Under the pieces are notes generated by a model. The model was given only the letters and a program-made list of their open reading frames with translations, was not told where the DNA came from and did no database searches. From Bacillota bacterium (GTDB lineage: Bacteria > Eremiobacterota > SpSt-956 > JAKJGF01): a stretch of 33,540 nt of DNA. Location of the stretch: assembly GCA_029555925.1 (NCBI GenBank), contig JAKPQU010000126.1:1-33540 (forward strand). Direction: 5' to 3'. Shown one piece after another: positions 11,747 to 19,923 of this stretch. Made by a program: the position numbers and the translations under genes. Every line of letters begins with the position of its first letter. Position 1 is the first letter of the stretch.

Positions 11747-11929
11747 ATGGATTACAGAGAATTTGTTATCAGAGAATTGGAAAATCTCAATAAAGATGCA
11801 AAAATACTGAAAGAACAGGCAGATATGTTACAGTATAAGACCTGGAGATTACAGGCAACTTTTGCAAAATTAGAACTAGACTCAGAGAAAGATAAGAAGG
11901 TTGAGGAGATTGCAAAAAATGCAGCATAA
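11747..11929 (+). CDS. Small helical protein, unknown
   Basis: 60 residues, predicted almost wholly helical and charged (VIRELENLNKDAKILKEQAD), with AAGGAGG 13 bases ahead of the ATG, rather far. It overlaps the next gene by 11 bases. Different in sequence from the longer coiled-coil family. Function unknown. Confidence 0.6.
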   Translation: MDYREFVIRELENLNKDAKILKEQADMLQYKTWRLQATFAKLELDSEKDKKVEEIAKNAA

Positions 11930-12272
11930 CAAAACACAACAGTTAGAATTCACACCGGAAACAATACAAAACATTAAATTGTTTGGTCAATCAGTAGACA
12001 CTCTTAAAGAACTCTTATCTCAAAAAATTTATCTTGATTTAATCAGGAATGATATAGATAGGGTAATAAGTAGACTCGAAATTTTAGAAGAAAGAGAGGA
12101 AAGAGAAGTGTTAAAGCAATGCGCATGGTGTAAGGCATTATATAATATACATAGTAAACAATGGGAGCAGGTACCTGCAGAAATCCTTCCGGATGCAATT
12201 CATGGCATCTGCCCGGAGTGTGTAGAGAAATTTAAGGTAATAAGTGAAAGAAGGCAGGTTAATAATGAGTAA
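11919..12272 (+). CDS. Protein with a CxxC...CxxC zinc site
   Basis: 117 residues from the ATG at 11919, behind GAGGAG. The N-terminal 70 residues are helical (LEILEEREEREVLKQ). The C-terminal part carries CAWCKALYNIHSKQW and HGICPECVEKF, a likely zinc ribbon or treble-clef. It overlaps its neighbours on both sides, so it is part of one early operon. Probably nucleic-acid- or protein-binding; no family recognised. Confidence 0.65.
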   Translation: MQHNKTQQLEFTPETIQNIKLFGQSVDTLKELLSQKIYLDLIRNDIDRVISRLEILEEREEREVLKQCAWCKALYNIHSKQWEQVPAEILPDAIHGICPECVEKFKVISERRQVNNE

Positions 12273-12453
12273 AAGATATATTTCTTGTACAAAAACCATA
12301 GCTGTTAAAGTAGAGAAAAAAACAGCGGAGGAATTTGATAAAATAACAATGAAGCTCTCAATTAATAAATCTTCATTAATGCAAAAATGGATTGAGTATT
12401 ATATAGAACGAAATAAAGATAAAGAAAATGATCCTAATTATTTACTGGATTGA
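12265..12453 (+). CDS. Small ribbon-helix-helix-like protein
   Basis: 62 residues from the ATG at 12265, overlapping the previous stop by eight bases; AAGGCAGG lies upstream. TKTIAVKVEKKTAEEFDKIT and LSINKSSLMQKWIEYYIERN match a strand-helix-helix DNA-binding layout. It is the last early gene before the late promoter, whose -35 overlaps its 3' end, so it may regulate late transcription (inference). Confidence 0.65.
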   Translation: MSKRYISCTKTIAVKVEKKTAEEFDKITMKLSINKSSLMQKWIEYYIERNKDKENDPNYLLD

Positions 12454-12469
12454 TTGAATGTGTTATACT
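12441..12469 (+). promoter_or_regulatory. Candidate late promoter
   Basis: TTTACT (12441-12446), 17-base spacer, TATACT (12464-12469) with TGT upstream (extended -10). Transcription would start near 12476, a few bases before the terminator hairpin at 12481. Confidence 0.6.
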
Positions 12470-12480
12470 AGAGAAAATTA

Positions 12481-12520
12481 AAGAAGATACGAAATGCAAG
12501 AAATTTCGCGTCTTCTTTTT
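12481..12520 (+). terminator. Strong terminator between early and late genes
   Basis: AAGAAGA (12481-12487) pairs with TCTTCTT and an inner CGAAAT with ATTTCG, followed by TTTTTG and TTTTTTG. It would stop early-operon readthrough and transcripts from the promoter at 12441, unless an antiterminator acts. Confidence 0.85.
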
Positions 12521-12540
12521 GTTTTTTGAGGATAATTTTT

Positions 12541-12975
12541 ATGGGGCGAAAAACTAAGTACTCTAAAGAGATACTTCCAAAAGTTAAAAAACTTGCAAAA
12601 AAAGGCTTAACGGACACGCAGATTACTGAAAGTCTTGGAATTGCTAGAAGTAATTTTTATGAATGGCAGAAAAAATATCAGGACTTTCAGGACACTTTAG
12701 AGGTAGGAAGAAAAATTGTTACCGGCAGGGTGATAAACGCTTTTTTAAAGCGATGTGAAGGTTTTAAATATAAAGAAAAAAAGGTAAAAACTGATAAGGA
12801 AGGAAATGTTGAAACTGAAATTATTGTAAAAAATGTAATTCCAGATAGAGAAGCTTGCTGGAAGTGGATGTGCAATAAAGAACCTGAGGAATTTAAATCT
12901 ACTCCTGACCCTATTTCCGGTGATGTAAAAATAGAAATAGAAATAAAATTGTTTGGTGGAGAAGATGAAAGTTAA
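12541..12975 (+). CDS. terS: Terminase small subunit
   Basis: 144 residues from the ATG at 12541, with GAGGAT seven bases upstream; an upstream TTG in frame lies inside the terminator region. The N-terminus holds an HTH (LTDTQITESLGIARSNFYEWQKK, about 23-45) used to recognise packaging-site DNA. The middle is a basic segment and the C-terminus ends in acidic residues. It overlaps the large subunit gene by 11 bases. The position and HTH place it as TerS. Confidence 0.8.
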   Translation: MGRKTKYSKEILPKVKKLAKKGLTDTQITESLGIARSNFYEWQKKYQDFQDTLEVGRKIVTGRVINAFLKRCEGFKYKEKKVKTDKEGNVETEIIVKNVIPDREACWKWMCNKEPEEFKSTPDPISGDVKIEIEIKLFGGEDES

Positions 12976-14269
12976 ATTATCCGTAAAAATGAATAAAGTT
13001 TATTATCCTTATTTAGATTGCCAGTCTTCAATTCAAATATTTTACGGCGGAAGCAGTTCAGGTAAGTCTTATTGGCTTGCGCAGAGATGTATTCTTAATG
13101 TGTTACATAAGAATAAGAACTGGCTTATAACAAGAAATGTCGGCGTCACCCTCAGAGATAGTACGTTTAACGAAATTAAAAAAGCTATTAATAAGTTAAA
13201 GCTCTCTAAATTTTTCAAGATAAATGAAACCAACATGGTGGTAACATGCCTGTTAAATAAAAAACAAATTATATTTAAAGGTCTTGACGATGTTGAAAAA
13301 TTAAAGTCGATAACGCCAATTGATGGAGTAATAGATTATATCTGGATAGAAGAAGCTACGGAAACCTCTGAAGCAGATTTCAACCAGTTAGAAAAAAGAC
13401 TCCGAGGTGGAGATGATGAAGCTATAGAGCAGGGCGTAGAACAGGAAGATAAAAAAATAGTAATTTTTAGCTTCAACCCAATTTTAAAAACCCACTGGAT
13501 ATATAAACGTTTCTTTCTCTCTGTCTCCTGGGATGATAAACAAAAATTCTACCAGTCAGAAGATCTCCTTATTCTAAAAACCACCTACAAAGACAACAAA
13601 TTCCTTACAAAAGACGATATAAAAAGACTTGAAGACACGAAAGACCCTTATATGTTTACTGTTTACGTTCTGGGTGAATGGGGGGTTCTGGAAGGTGTTG
13701 TATTTAAATTTACGGTGGAAGATTTAACCTCTCTCATTCCTACCTTCGATAAAAGAAAAGCAGGGGGAGATTTTGGGTTCTATCCAGATCCGGCAGCTAT
13801 GGTAGCCCTTCAGTTTGATAGAAGAAATAGAAAGATTTATATATATGATGAACTGTATATAAGAGAATGTTCTGATGAATTATTAGCGGAAAAAATAAAA
13901 GAGAAAATAGGAACTCTTCCTGTCACTTTTGATAGTGCAGAACCAAAAACAATAAAAAAACTTCAGACTCTTGGAGTAAGAGCCAAGGCGGCGGTAAAAG
14001 GGCCTGACTCTGTGGATTTTGGAATAAAGTTTTTAAAGAAATATGATATCATAATTCATAAGGCTTGCCAGAATGCTATCAATGAATTCACTTTCTATAG
14101 GCTTAAAAAAGACCAGAAAACCGGGGAATATATACCCGGTAAATATTTGGGAGACGATCACCTTATTGATTGCTGTCGCTATGCTCTTGAAGATGAATTC
14201 TTCGTTAAAGAAGGGGCAGAAGTAAGACAGGGTGTAAGAATGGCAGGTTTACCGACATTTAAATTTTAG
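12965..14269 (+). CDS. terL: Terminase large subunit
   Basis: 434 residues from the ATG at 12965 (GGTGGAG upstream). Packaging ATPase: Walker A GGSSSGKS (28-35), Walker B region YIWIEEATE (Glu129/Glu130), FSFNP coupling motif. Nuclease: GGDFGFYPDP (Asp269), FDSAEP (Asp323) and GDDHLIDCCRYA (Asp397/398, Asp402) supply the metal-binding acids. The layout fits the terminase_3/PBSX XtmB group. It drives DNA into the prohead through the portal encoded next. Confidence 0.93.
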   Translation: MKVKLSVKMNKVYYPYLDCQSSIQIFYGGSSSGKSYWLAQRCILNVLHKNKNWLITRNVGVTLRDSTFNEIKKAINKLKLSKFFKINETNMVVTCLLNKKQIIFKGLDDVEKLKSITPIDGVIDYIWIEEATETSEADFNQLEKRLRGGDDEAIEQGVEQEDKKIVIFSFNPILKTHWIYKRFFLSVSWDDKQKFYQSEDLLILKTTYKDNKFLTKDDIKRLEDTKDPYMFTVYVLGEWGVLEGVVFKFTVEDLTSLIPTFDKRKAGGDFGFYPDPAAMVALQFDRRNRKIYIYDELYIRECSDELLAEKIKEKIGTLPVTFDSAEPKTIKKLQTLGVRAKAAVKGPDSVDFGIKFLKKYDIIIHKACQNAINEFTFYRLKKDQKTGEYIPGKYLGDDHLIDCCRYALEDEFFVKEGAEVRQGVRMAGLPTFKF

Positions 14270-14280
14270 GAGGAATTAAC

Positions 14281-15615
14281 ATGGGATGGATGGCAAATTT
14301 AAAAGATTTATTTAAAATGAACACTCAAACTTCGACAGCCTTACCGGCAGAAGGGAAAAAAGAAAATGTAAAATCAGATGTAACCAGGCAATCAGGTTCA
14401 ATATTACCCATTTTAAATTATATTAAAGAATTTATATCTCAGACAGAAACATATCCCTGGGATAGAATACCTCTGTGGAAGCTTAAAATTATGTGGAAAG
14501 AAGAAGTTTGCCGTAATGCTGTTGATTTCCTTACTCATTTAGTGATGAAAAGGCTTGGACTTAATAATTATAAACATGATGATCCGAAGATTGAGCAGCT
14601 TGTGAAAGATGCTATTGAGAACATGGATGGTTCTTTTTACTCTCATTTACGCGATTTACTCGGTAAAGGTCTTTTTTTTGGATTTTCTGCATTACAGCTT
14701 GTATTTGACGTGGTAGATAATAAATATCTTTTTGGCTGGATGGTTAATTACAACTCTGAAGAATTGGAATTTAAAGTGGCAAAAAACGAGAGAAATAAAG
14801 AGTTTATATCAGGCATTAAGGTAAATAATACAGCCGGACAGGAATTCTCTTCAAAGAATTTTATTATCTATCAATACGGCGATTTATCTTCTCCGTACGG
14901 GTATGGGCGCGGGAATTATCTTGAAATATATTATGAATTAAAATTACTCTGTTTAAAGATGTGGGCTATATTCGTCCAGAAGTTTACTATTCCGACAATA
15001 CTCTGTCAGAGTGTAAATGATGTTGGGACTTTAGTGGCTCAGTGCGCAAACTGGCTCTACAATAATGTTCTCGGCATAGATATGAATTCTGATAAAGTTG
15101 AACTGATAGAACGAAAAGCCGGTCTTGACTCTTCTCAGCTCTACCAGAACTGTATAGAATTCTGTGATAAAATCATATACAGAGTCTTCTTTATGCTCTC
15201 TCTTATCTCTGGAGGCGAAAAAGGCGGCTCTTACGCCCTGGGCGATAAACATTTTGATATGCTCGTAGAGGCAGCAGAAGAGATAGCACAGGACTTCCGG
15301 GATAATGTCATTATTTCTCAGATACTGGTAAAGCTTATAGAGTATAATTACGGTCCTCAGAAATCTTACGGAAGCTTTGAAAACATTCAGCCTTTATCTA
15401 TAGACGAAAAAGTAAAACTTGCAGGTATGTTTTATCAGATGGTCAACGGCGGTGTGTTTGACCCTGTGGGTGACGGGGATTACATGAGGGCAGAGCTGGG
15501 AGTTCCTGAACGGTCAGAAATGGAATTACTTGTAACACAGCTACCTGAATCTACTCAGAATGTAACTGATAAAATAATCCAGGGAGTAAATGAAAATGCC
15601 GTCAGTAATAAATAA
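14281..15615 (+). CDS. Portal protein, DUF935 (Mu gp29-like)
   Basis: 444 residues behind AGGAGG. The YGDLSSPYGYGRGNYLEIYY segment followed by LKMWAIFVQKFTIPTI is typical of the DUF935 portal family of Mu-like heads. The length matches that family. It forms the ring through which TerL packages DNA. The gene overlaps the MuF gene by 20 bases, a conserved order in Mu-like phages. Confidence 0.85.
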   Translation: MGWMANLKDLFKMNTQTSTALPAEGKKENVKSDVTRQSGSILPILNYIKEFISQTETYPWDRIPLWKLKIMWKEEVCRNAVDFLTHLVMKRLGLNNYKHDDPKIEQLVKDAIENMDGSFYSHLRDLLGKGLFFGFSALQLVFDVVDNKYLFGWMVNYNSEELEFKVAKNERNKEFISGIKVNNTAGQEFSSKNFIIYQYGDLSSPYGYGRGNYLEIYYELKLLCLKMWAIFVQKFTIPTILCQSVNDVGTLVAQCANWLYNNVLGIDMNSDKVELIERKAGLDSSQLYQNCIEFCDKIIYRVFFMLSLISGGEKGGSYALGDKHFDMLVEAAEEIAQDFRDNVIISQILVKLIEYNYGPQKSYGSFENIQPLSIDEKVKLAGMFYQMVNGGVFDPVGDGDYMRAELGVPERSEMELLVTQLPESTQNVTDKIIQGVNENAVSNK

Positions 15616-17380
15616 TTCCATAAGAAAATCTGTAAAAGTAATAGCCAGAATAAAGCGAACCTTTGAAGACCTGGAGAAAGCTTTTGTTAAATCTGCCGGC
15701 TCTGCTCTATCAAAATCAAATGACGAATTTTTGAAGCGGGCCAGGCAGATAGTCGAGAAAGGAGATCTTAACCAGGTTTCTTCTTTAACTTTAGATTTAA
15801 AAGAATATCAAACTATTCTCTTTTCTCTCATGGTAGAAGCCAGACGCGCCGGCAGGGTCACAGGAATAACAGAAGGCCTTGAATTGAAGCAGTTCTATGA
15901 GAGGAAAAAACTGGAAAGAAAATTTCTTAACCAGGGTCTCACGCAGAGTATAGTTAACGACCTGGCTGACCAGGTGACACATGCCCTTAATCCTCAAAAT
16001 AAGCAGATTGCAACCAGTTTTTCAGTCGTTCCTTACGATGCTTTAAAGTTTTACGGAGATTATTCTCTTTATCTTAAAGGCATAACTGAACAGGAACTTC
16101 TCAATAAAGCAAAACAGAAGATATACTCAGGAATTCAAAACGGTCTTTCTGTTCAGAATATCATGGGAAGCCTTGAGAGTGTATTTCCTTCTTTCCATGT
16201 CGGGAGATTACAGAATATAGCCAGGACAGAAATCAGTAAAGCTATGAACCAGGGTCGTCTTGAAAGTTTTGAGTCTCCTGCTTTAAAAGGTTTTATAACA
16301 GCTGTAGAATTTTCTGCTATCCTGGACAGCAGGACATCTGATATATGCGAAGATAGGGACGGACTCATACTGGCTATAGATGATCCGAGATTAAAAATGA
16401 ATACTCCACCGCTCCATTATCAGTGCAGATCTATTCTTGTTCCGGTGGATAAATATTCCATGGTTGAAGAGGGTCTGGATGGAAAAGTGGGGAAAGGATG
16501 GGATGGGGTAAGGGAGCCTATGGAGGGATTTGGAGGCGTGAGAATAAAAAATATTCCGTCTCTTATTCCTAAATGGAGAGATTTTGACGATAGCACAGTA
16601 AGGGAAGAAAAAGGAGTAGAGGTATACAAAGATATAATAGCCGTAGGGGAAGAAGTAAAGAAAGTTGTAGAGGAGGAAATGGGTGTAACAATTACAGATA
16701 AATATGTGTACCCTACTCCAGAAGAATGGAAAAAATTAAGGTTAAAATATAACGTAAAAGAAGACGCTGGGGGATTTTATCATGAAGATGAAGGCATTGT
16801 TATTTCTCCTGAATTTGTTCATATTGCAACAGGTAATAGTTTTTTAGATAAAGGTATGGGTATACAGGCTATAGTGCATGAAACGTTTCATGTTTTTAGC
16901 AAACCAGGAAAACAAACTTGGCCAATAAGAAAAACCAAAAAAGGTATAATTAAATATTACAAACAATCAGGTAATAAATATATATTTTTCGAGGAATCTA
17001 TAACGGAAATTTTGAGTAGAAAATTATGTGTCGATAAAATAAAGAATACAACGCCTGAAAGCTTTATTAATGGTTCGTATCAAAAATACGGTTCACTTAT
17101 GCTATTAATGCTTATAAAAAAACATCGAGGTGACAAAGAGGCTATTTTATCCGAATTAAAACACATAAGACTTACAAAAAATATTGAAGAAAAAATAAAT
17201 TTTATAAATAGTTTAGATTTTATAACAAAAAAAACAGAAGAAGAAAAATTTCAAAATTTTATGACAACAATAAGGGAATATGGTATAATACAAAGAGAAG
17301 TGAATTATAATGACGAAAATTTTCACGAGGAGGTCTGGTTATGGTTCTTAAAGAAATCAAAGAAAAAATTAGAGTATTAA
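15596..17380 (+). CDS. MuF head protein fused to C-terminal metallopeptidase-like domain
   Basis: 594 residues from the second ATG (15596), which is nine bases after AGGGAG; the ATG at 15590 is too close. Residues about 130-285 are the Mu F / SPP1 gp7 minor head domain (NIARTEISKAMNQGRLESFE ... CEDRDG ... PPLHYQCRS). Such proteins sit inside the capsid near the portal. Residues about 335-594 are extra: VHETFHVF gives an HExxH zinc motif (His428, Glu429, His432), and FFEESITEIL 34 residues on offers Glu467 as third ligand. The C-terminal coding region is visibly more AT-rich than the head part. This fits the MuF polymorphic toxins known in temperate phages, with a peptidase effector and an overlapping candidate immunity gene. 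Peptidase activity and toxicity are inferred. Confidence 0.8.
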   Translation: MPSVINNSIRKSVKVIARIKRTFEDLEKAFVKSAGSALSKSNDEFLKRARQIVEKGDLNQVSSLTLDLKEYQTILFSLMVEARRAGRVTGITEGLELKQFYERKKLERKFLNQGLTQSIVNDLADQVTHALNPQNKQIATSFSVVPYDALKFYGDYSLYLKGITEQELLNKAKQKIYSGIQNGLSVQNIMGSLESVFPSFHVGRLQNIARTEISKAMNQGRLESFESPALKGFITAVEFSAILDSRTSDICEDRDGLILAIDDPRLKMNTPPLHYQCRSILVPVDKYSMVEEGLDGKVGKGWDGVREPMEGFGGVRIKNIPSLIPKWRDFDDSTVREEKGVEVYKDIIAVGEEVKKVVEEEMGVTITDKYVYPTPEEWKKLRLKYNVKEDAGGFYHEDEGIVISPEFVHIATGNSFLDKGMGIQAIVHETFHVFSKPGKQTWPIRKTKKGIIKYYKQSGNKYIFFEESITEILSRKLCVDKIKNTTPESFINGSYQKYGSLMLLMLIKKHRGDKEAILSELKHIRLTKNIEEKINFINSLDFITKKTEEEKFQNFMTTIREYGIIQREVNYNDENFHEEVWLWFLKKSKKKLEY

Positions 17381-17655
17381 GAGAAGAATTAATAAACAGC
17401 CTGGACTCCTATGAAGATGAAAAAAATCCTCATATCCCTACAAAAGAAGAGATTAAGCATTTAAAAAGTGTTTTTTATAATATGATAGAGCTTTATGGAG
17501 ATATTAAATTTTCAGGAAGAAAAATACCTGATAATGTCATCGAGGAAACCCATCAAATAGCCAGAGGAATAAGAATGTACGATCCAAATTACATATATAT
17601 TCATAACGACATTACTACTTATATGAGTGATTTACCACCGGGCGTGTTGGTATAA
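17341..17655 (+). CDS. Candidate immunity protein for the MuF effector
   Basis: 104 residues with a near-perfect GAGGAGG site, starting inside the toxin gene and overlapping it by 40 bases, which implies coupled translation. It is helical in the first 55 residues and acidic overall, with no signal or membrane segment, so it is cytoplasmic. No known fold recognised. Small genes directly after MuF effectors commonly encode the cognate immunity protein; this is position-based inference. It shares the AT-rich composition of the effector domain, which suggests both arrived together. Confidence 0.65.
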   Translation: MVLKEIKEKIRVLREELINSLDSYEDEKNPHIPTKEEIKHLKSVFYNMIELYGDIKFSGRKIPDNVIEETHQIARGIRMYDPNYIYIHNDITTYMSDLPPGVLV

Positions 17656-17675
17656 TTATTTTCCTCCCCACCTTT

Positions 17676-17825
17676 CTAAATCTCTTTTATGGTATATTCC
17701 GCCGATACATTCATAACACAGGCGAATTGGATGATTTTCTTTTCCATTTCCTCAGAAAAATCTTTTACTTCTATCTCAATAGGGACATCATCAATAATCA
17801 TTTCCCCGTGAAAAGTACAATTCAT
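17676..17825 (-). CDS. Small acidic protein on the opposite strand
   Basis: 49 residues, convergent with the immunity gene and ending 20 bases after it. The sequence (MNCTFHGEMIIDDVPIEIEV ... EEMEKKIIQFACVMNV ...) looks protein-like. The ATG at 17825 has no obvious ribosome site; the frame stays open about 20 codons further upstream without a normal start. A minus-strand promoter lies at 17921-17894. Position between the effector pair and a terminator suggests part of the same cargo. Function unknown. Confidence 0.45.
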   Translation of the reverse strand: MNCTFHGEMIIDDVPIEIEVKDFSEEMEKKIIQFACVMNVSAEYTIKEI

Positions 17826-17893
17826 CTTAAAGTAAGAAAAGTAAGAAAAATTTAACTTCTTTTCCTCTTTCTTTTCCCCTCAAACCATTGTAA

Positions 17894-17921
17894 AATATAA
17901 TTAAATCAATAATTAAATCAA
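17894..17921 (-). promoter_or_regulatory. Possible promoter in a 12-bp tandem repeat
   Basis: On the minus strand TTGATT (17921-17916), 16-base spacer, TATATT (17899-17894). The region holds two tandem copies of TAATTAAATCAA (17898-17909, 17910-17921). Confidence 0.35.
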
Positions 17922-17971
17922 TAAGCGGAATGCAACAAAAATACTGTTTTCTTGCATTCCGCTTATTTTTG
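17920..17971 (+). terminator. Strong terminator after the MuF effector cargo
   Basis: AATAAGCGGAATGCAA (17920-17935) pairs perfectly with TTGCATTCCGCTTATT (17952-17967), a 16-bp stem with a T-run after it. A further direct copy TTGCATTCCGG follows at 17972. It sits in the middle of the head operon, which is unusual and marks the 3' edge of the inserted cargo. Confidence 0.85.
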
Positions 17972-18007
17972 TTGCATTCCGGATAACTTTATAAGGGGAC
18001 GCCGGGA

Positions 18008-19222
18008 ATGAATAAAAAATCTTTCTATATAAAACTTGAAAATACCACAGAAGATAAGATCTCCCCTCTTTCTGATGAAGAAATAAAGATACGCCTTGAA
18101 AATAATCAACCTATCCCAGGACTCTGGAGGCAGCTGTTAGTTCGCGGTGAATGGGGGAAACATCCCAGATATGGGACTATTAGATTTACCTCTCAAAACT
18201 TAAATGAAATATACGACAATATTAAAAATAACTCGATTGGCCGTCAATTGTCTTTTAATTACAATCATAATGGCCAATCTCCTGCGGCGTCTACTATTGT
18301 AGACGTTAAAAAAGTTCTCGATTCTAACGGTGAAACGGAAAAGTTAGAATACCTTCCCGAATATACTCCCACTGGATATAAACTTATTCGCGGAAAAGAA
18401 TACAAATACGGTTCTATTGAGTATGAAGATGATTATCATGGGAAGGGTATGGCCATTACAAATGCAGCAGCCACAAATGATCCATTCTTAACCGGCGACG
18501 GCATCACTCAATTAAGTTGTTCCCCCTCGAAAGAAAAAAAACATAGACCATTCAATGAAATCGTGAAAAACCTTCAGGATATACACGACGAACTCAAAAC
18601 TCATCCTGATTTGTATCGCAAACAAGGTTCTCCTCAACTTCGTTCTCTTTTTAGCATGACCTTAAAGAACATTCAATCTTGTCTGCCGAATGAGCTTGAG
18701 AATGATAAAGAGGAGACTAAAGATTTAAATATAGATGAAAAGGAGGCAAATACTATGCTAACTGATATGGAAAAGAAACTTCAGGCGTTGGAGGATAAAA
18801 TTGTAAAGCTTGAAGCGGAAAAAGCTGAGACAAAAAAAGAACTTTCCAGAGAACCTTCCGACGAAGTAAAAAAACTCCAGGCTGATAACGCAAAACTCGT
18901 TCAGGAAGTAGGAAAATCAAAACTGGAAGCCTGGGAAACAAAAATGTTATCTAAGGGTCACATGAAGCCGGCAATTGAAAAAGTAAAAGAGGAGGCTGTT
19001 AAAGCCGGATATTCTACCACTATAAAACTCGACAATAACAACAATATTGATTTCCTTGATTACTCCGAAAAACTTATGGACCTTGCATGTCCTGAACCTG
19101 TAAGAGTTAATCTTTCACAGGAACCCAATTCCGGCACATGGATAAAACTCGATTCTGGGAAAGATAATAAAGAGAATCCTCTGGTTGCTGATGCAAAAGC
19201 CAGGAAAGAAAGGGGGAGATAA
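18008..19222 (+). CDS. Mu I-like prohead protease with scaffold C-terminus
   Basis: 404 residues. Residues 40-170 match the Mu-like I protease pattern: LLVRGEWGKHPRYGTIRF, LSFNYNHNGQSPAAS (His in the NHN motif), EYKYGSIEY (the Ser position of the family's SPE motif) and ITNAAATNDPFL. Residues 190-245 are a linker. Residues 250-404 are coiled coil and scaffold-like (KKLQALEDKIVKLEAEKAET). The nested gene at 18755 makes the scaffold alone. It processes the prohead. The start has GGGG/GGGA-type upstream purines but no ideal AGGAGG. Confidence 0.8.
   Translation: MNKKSFYIKLENTTEDKISPLSDEEIKIRLENNQPIPGLWRQLLVRGEWGKHPRYGTIRFTSQNLNEIYDNIKNNSIGRQLSFNYNHNGQSPAASTIVDVKKVLDSNGETEKLEYLPEYTPTGYKLIRGKEYKYGSIEYEDDYHGKGMAITNAAATNDPFLTGDGITQLSCSPSKEKKHRPFNEIVKNLQDIHDELKTHPDLYRKQGSPQLRSLFSMTLKNIQSCLPNELENDKEETKDLNIDEKEANTMLTDMEKKLQALEDKIVKLEAEKAETKKELSREPSDEVKKLQADNAKLVQEVGKSKLEAWETKMLSKGHMKPAIEKVKEEAVKAGYSTTIKLDNNNNIDFLDYSEKLMDLACPEPVRVNLSQEPNSGTWIKLDSGKDNKENPLVADAKARKERGR
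18755..19222 (+). CDS. Nested in-frame scaffold protein
   Basis: A perfect AAGGAGG (18740-18746) lies inside the protease gene, eight bases before an in-frame ATG at 18755. Translation from it gives 155 residues: the coiled-coil scaffold domain only. This is the same arrangement as lambda C/Nu3 and Mu I/Z, in which the short product is made in excess as scaffold. Confidence 0.75.
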   Translation: MLTDMEKKLQALEDKIVKLEAEKAETKKELSREPSDEVKKLQADNAKLVQEVGKSKLEAWETKMLSKGHMKPAIEKVKEEAVKAGYSTTIKLDNNNNIDFLDYSEKLMDLACPEPVRVNLSQEPNSGTWIKLDSGKDNKENPLVADAKARKERGR

Positions 19223-19225
19223 ACG

Positions 19226-19906
19226 ATGGCAAATCCTCAGAATTTAGGTGTAACTTCAAATACTTCTGATTATGCACAGTTATTCCCTGACCAGGATTAT
19301 ACAAAAGAAACAAAAGCTATAACAATAGCAGCTGGAGAAGCTTCTGTCGGTCTTTCTGCCGGCCAGGTGCTTGCAAAGGATAAAACCACCGGTAAATATA
19401 AGGTTTTAAAAACTGCTGTAGCTAAAACAGCAGAAAGTCTTACCTTAAATCCTACAAATCCGAATGGTGTAAAATTCATATCTACAGCTATGGCAAGCGG
19501 GCCTATTATACCTGGGACAGTAGTAGTCACGGGAACAGTTTCAGGCGCCATGGTTACAATGTCTGATAACGGCCATGGGATTTTACTGGAAAACCTCAAT
19601 AAAGCTATGGGAGTTATAGATTATGGCACGAAGCAAATAGGAATAAATACAGTTGCCGCCATGGTTAGCTCTGATAGTTTCACAGCAGCTTATGACCATT
19701 TCAATATGAGTGGCAATATTGACCTTGAGAAGTTAGCGGTTCTCCCGATAGATATAGATGCCACAGATTCAGAACAGGTAGTGAGGGGAGTTTCTAAAGG
19801 TATAGTTAACGTTGACGCCTTGACTCCTGATATAGACATAGATGATGTGGATATAATTGAAGTCTTTAATAGAGTCGGACTTAAACTTAAAGAATTACAG
19901 CGTTAA
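19226..19906 (+). CDS. Probable head decoration protein
   Basis: 226 residues between the scaffold and major capsid genes, the usual place for a decoration protein. AITIAAGEASVGLSAGQVLA, then KDKTTGKYKVL, resembles the lambda gpD-type opening. It is beta-rich and Gly/Ala/Val-rich, without membrane segments. The C-terminal third is acidic (PDIDIDDVDIIEVFNR). The assignment rests mainly on position and this opening. Confidence 0.6.
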   Translation: MANPQNLGVTSNTSDYAQLFPDQDYTKETKAITIAAGEASVGLSAGQVLAKDKTTGKYKVLKTAVAKTAESLTLNPTNPNGVKFISTAMASGPIIPGTVVVTGTVSGAMVTMSDNGHGILLENLNKAMGVIDYGTKQIGINTVAAMVSSDSFTAAYDHFNMSGNIDLEKLAVLPIDIDATDSEQVVRGVSKGIVNVDALTPDIDIDDVDIIEVFNRVGLKLKELQR

Positions 19907-19923
19907 AGGAGTGATAAAATAAA

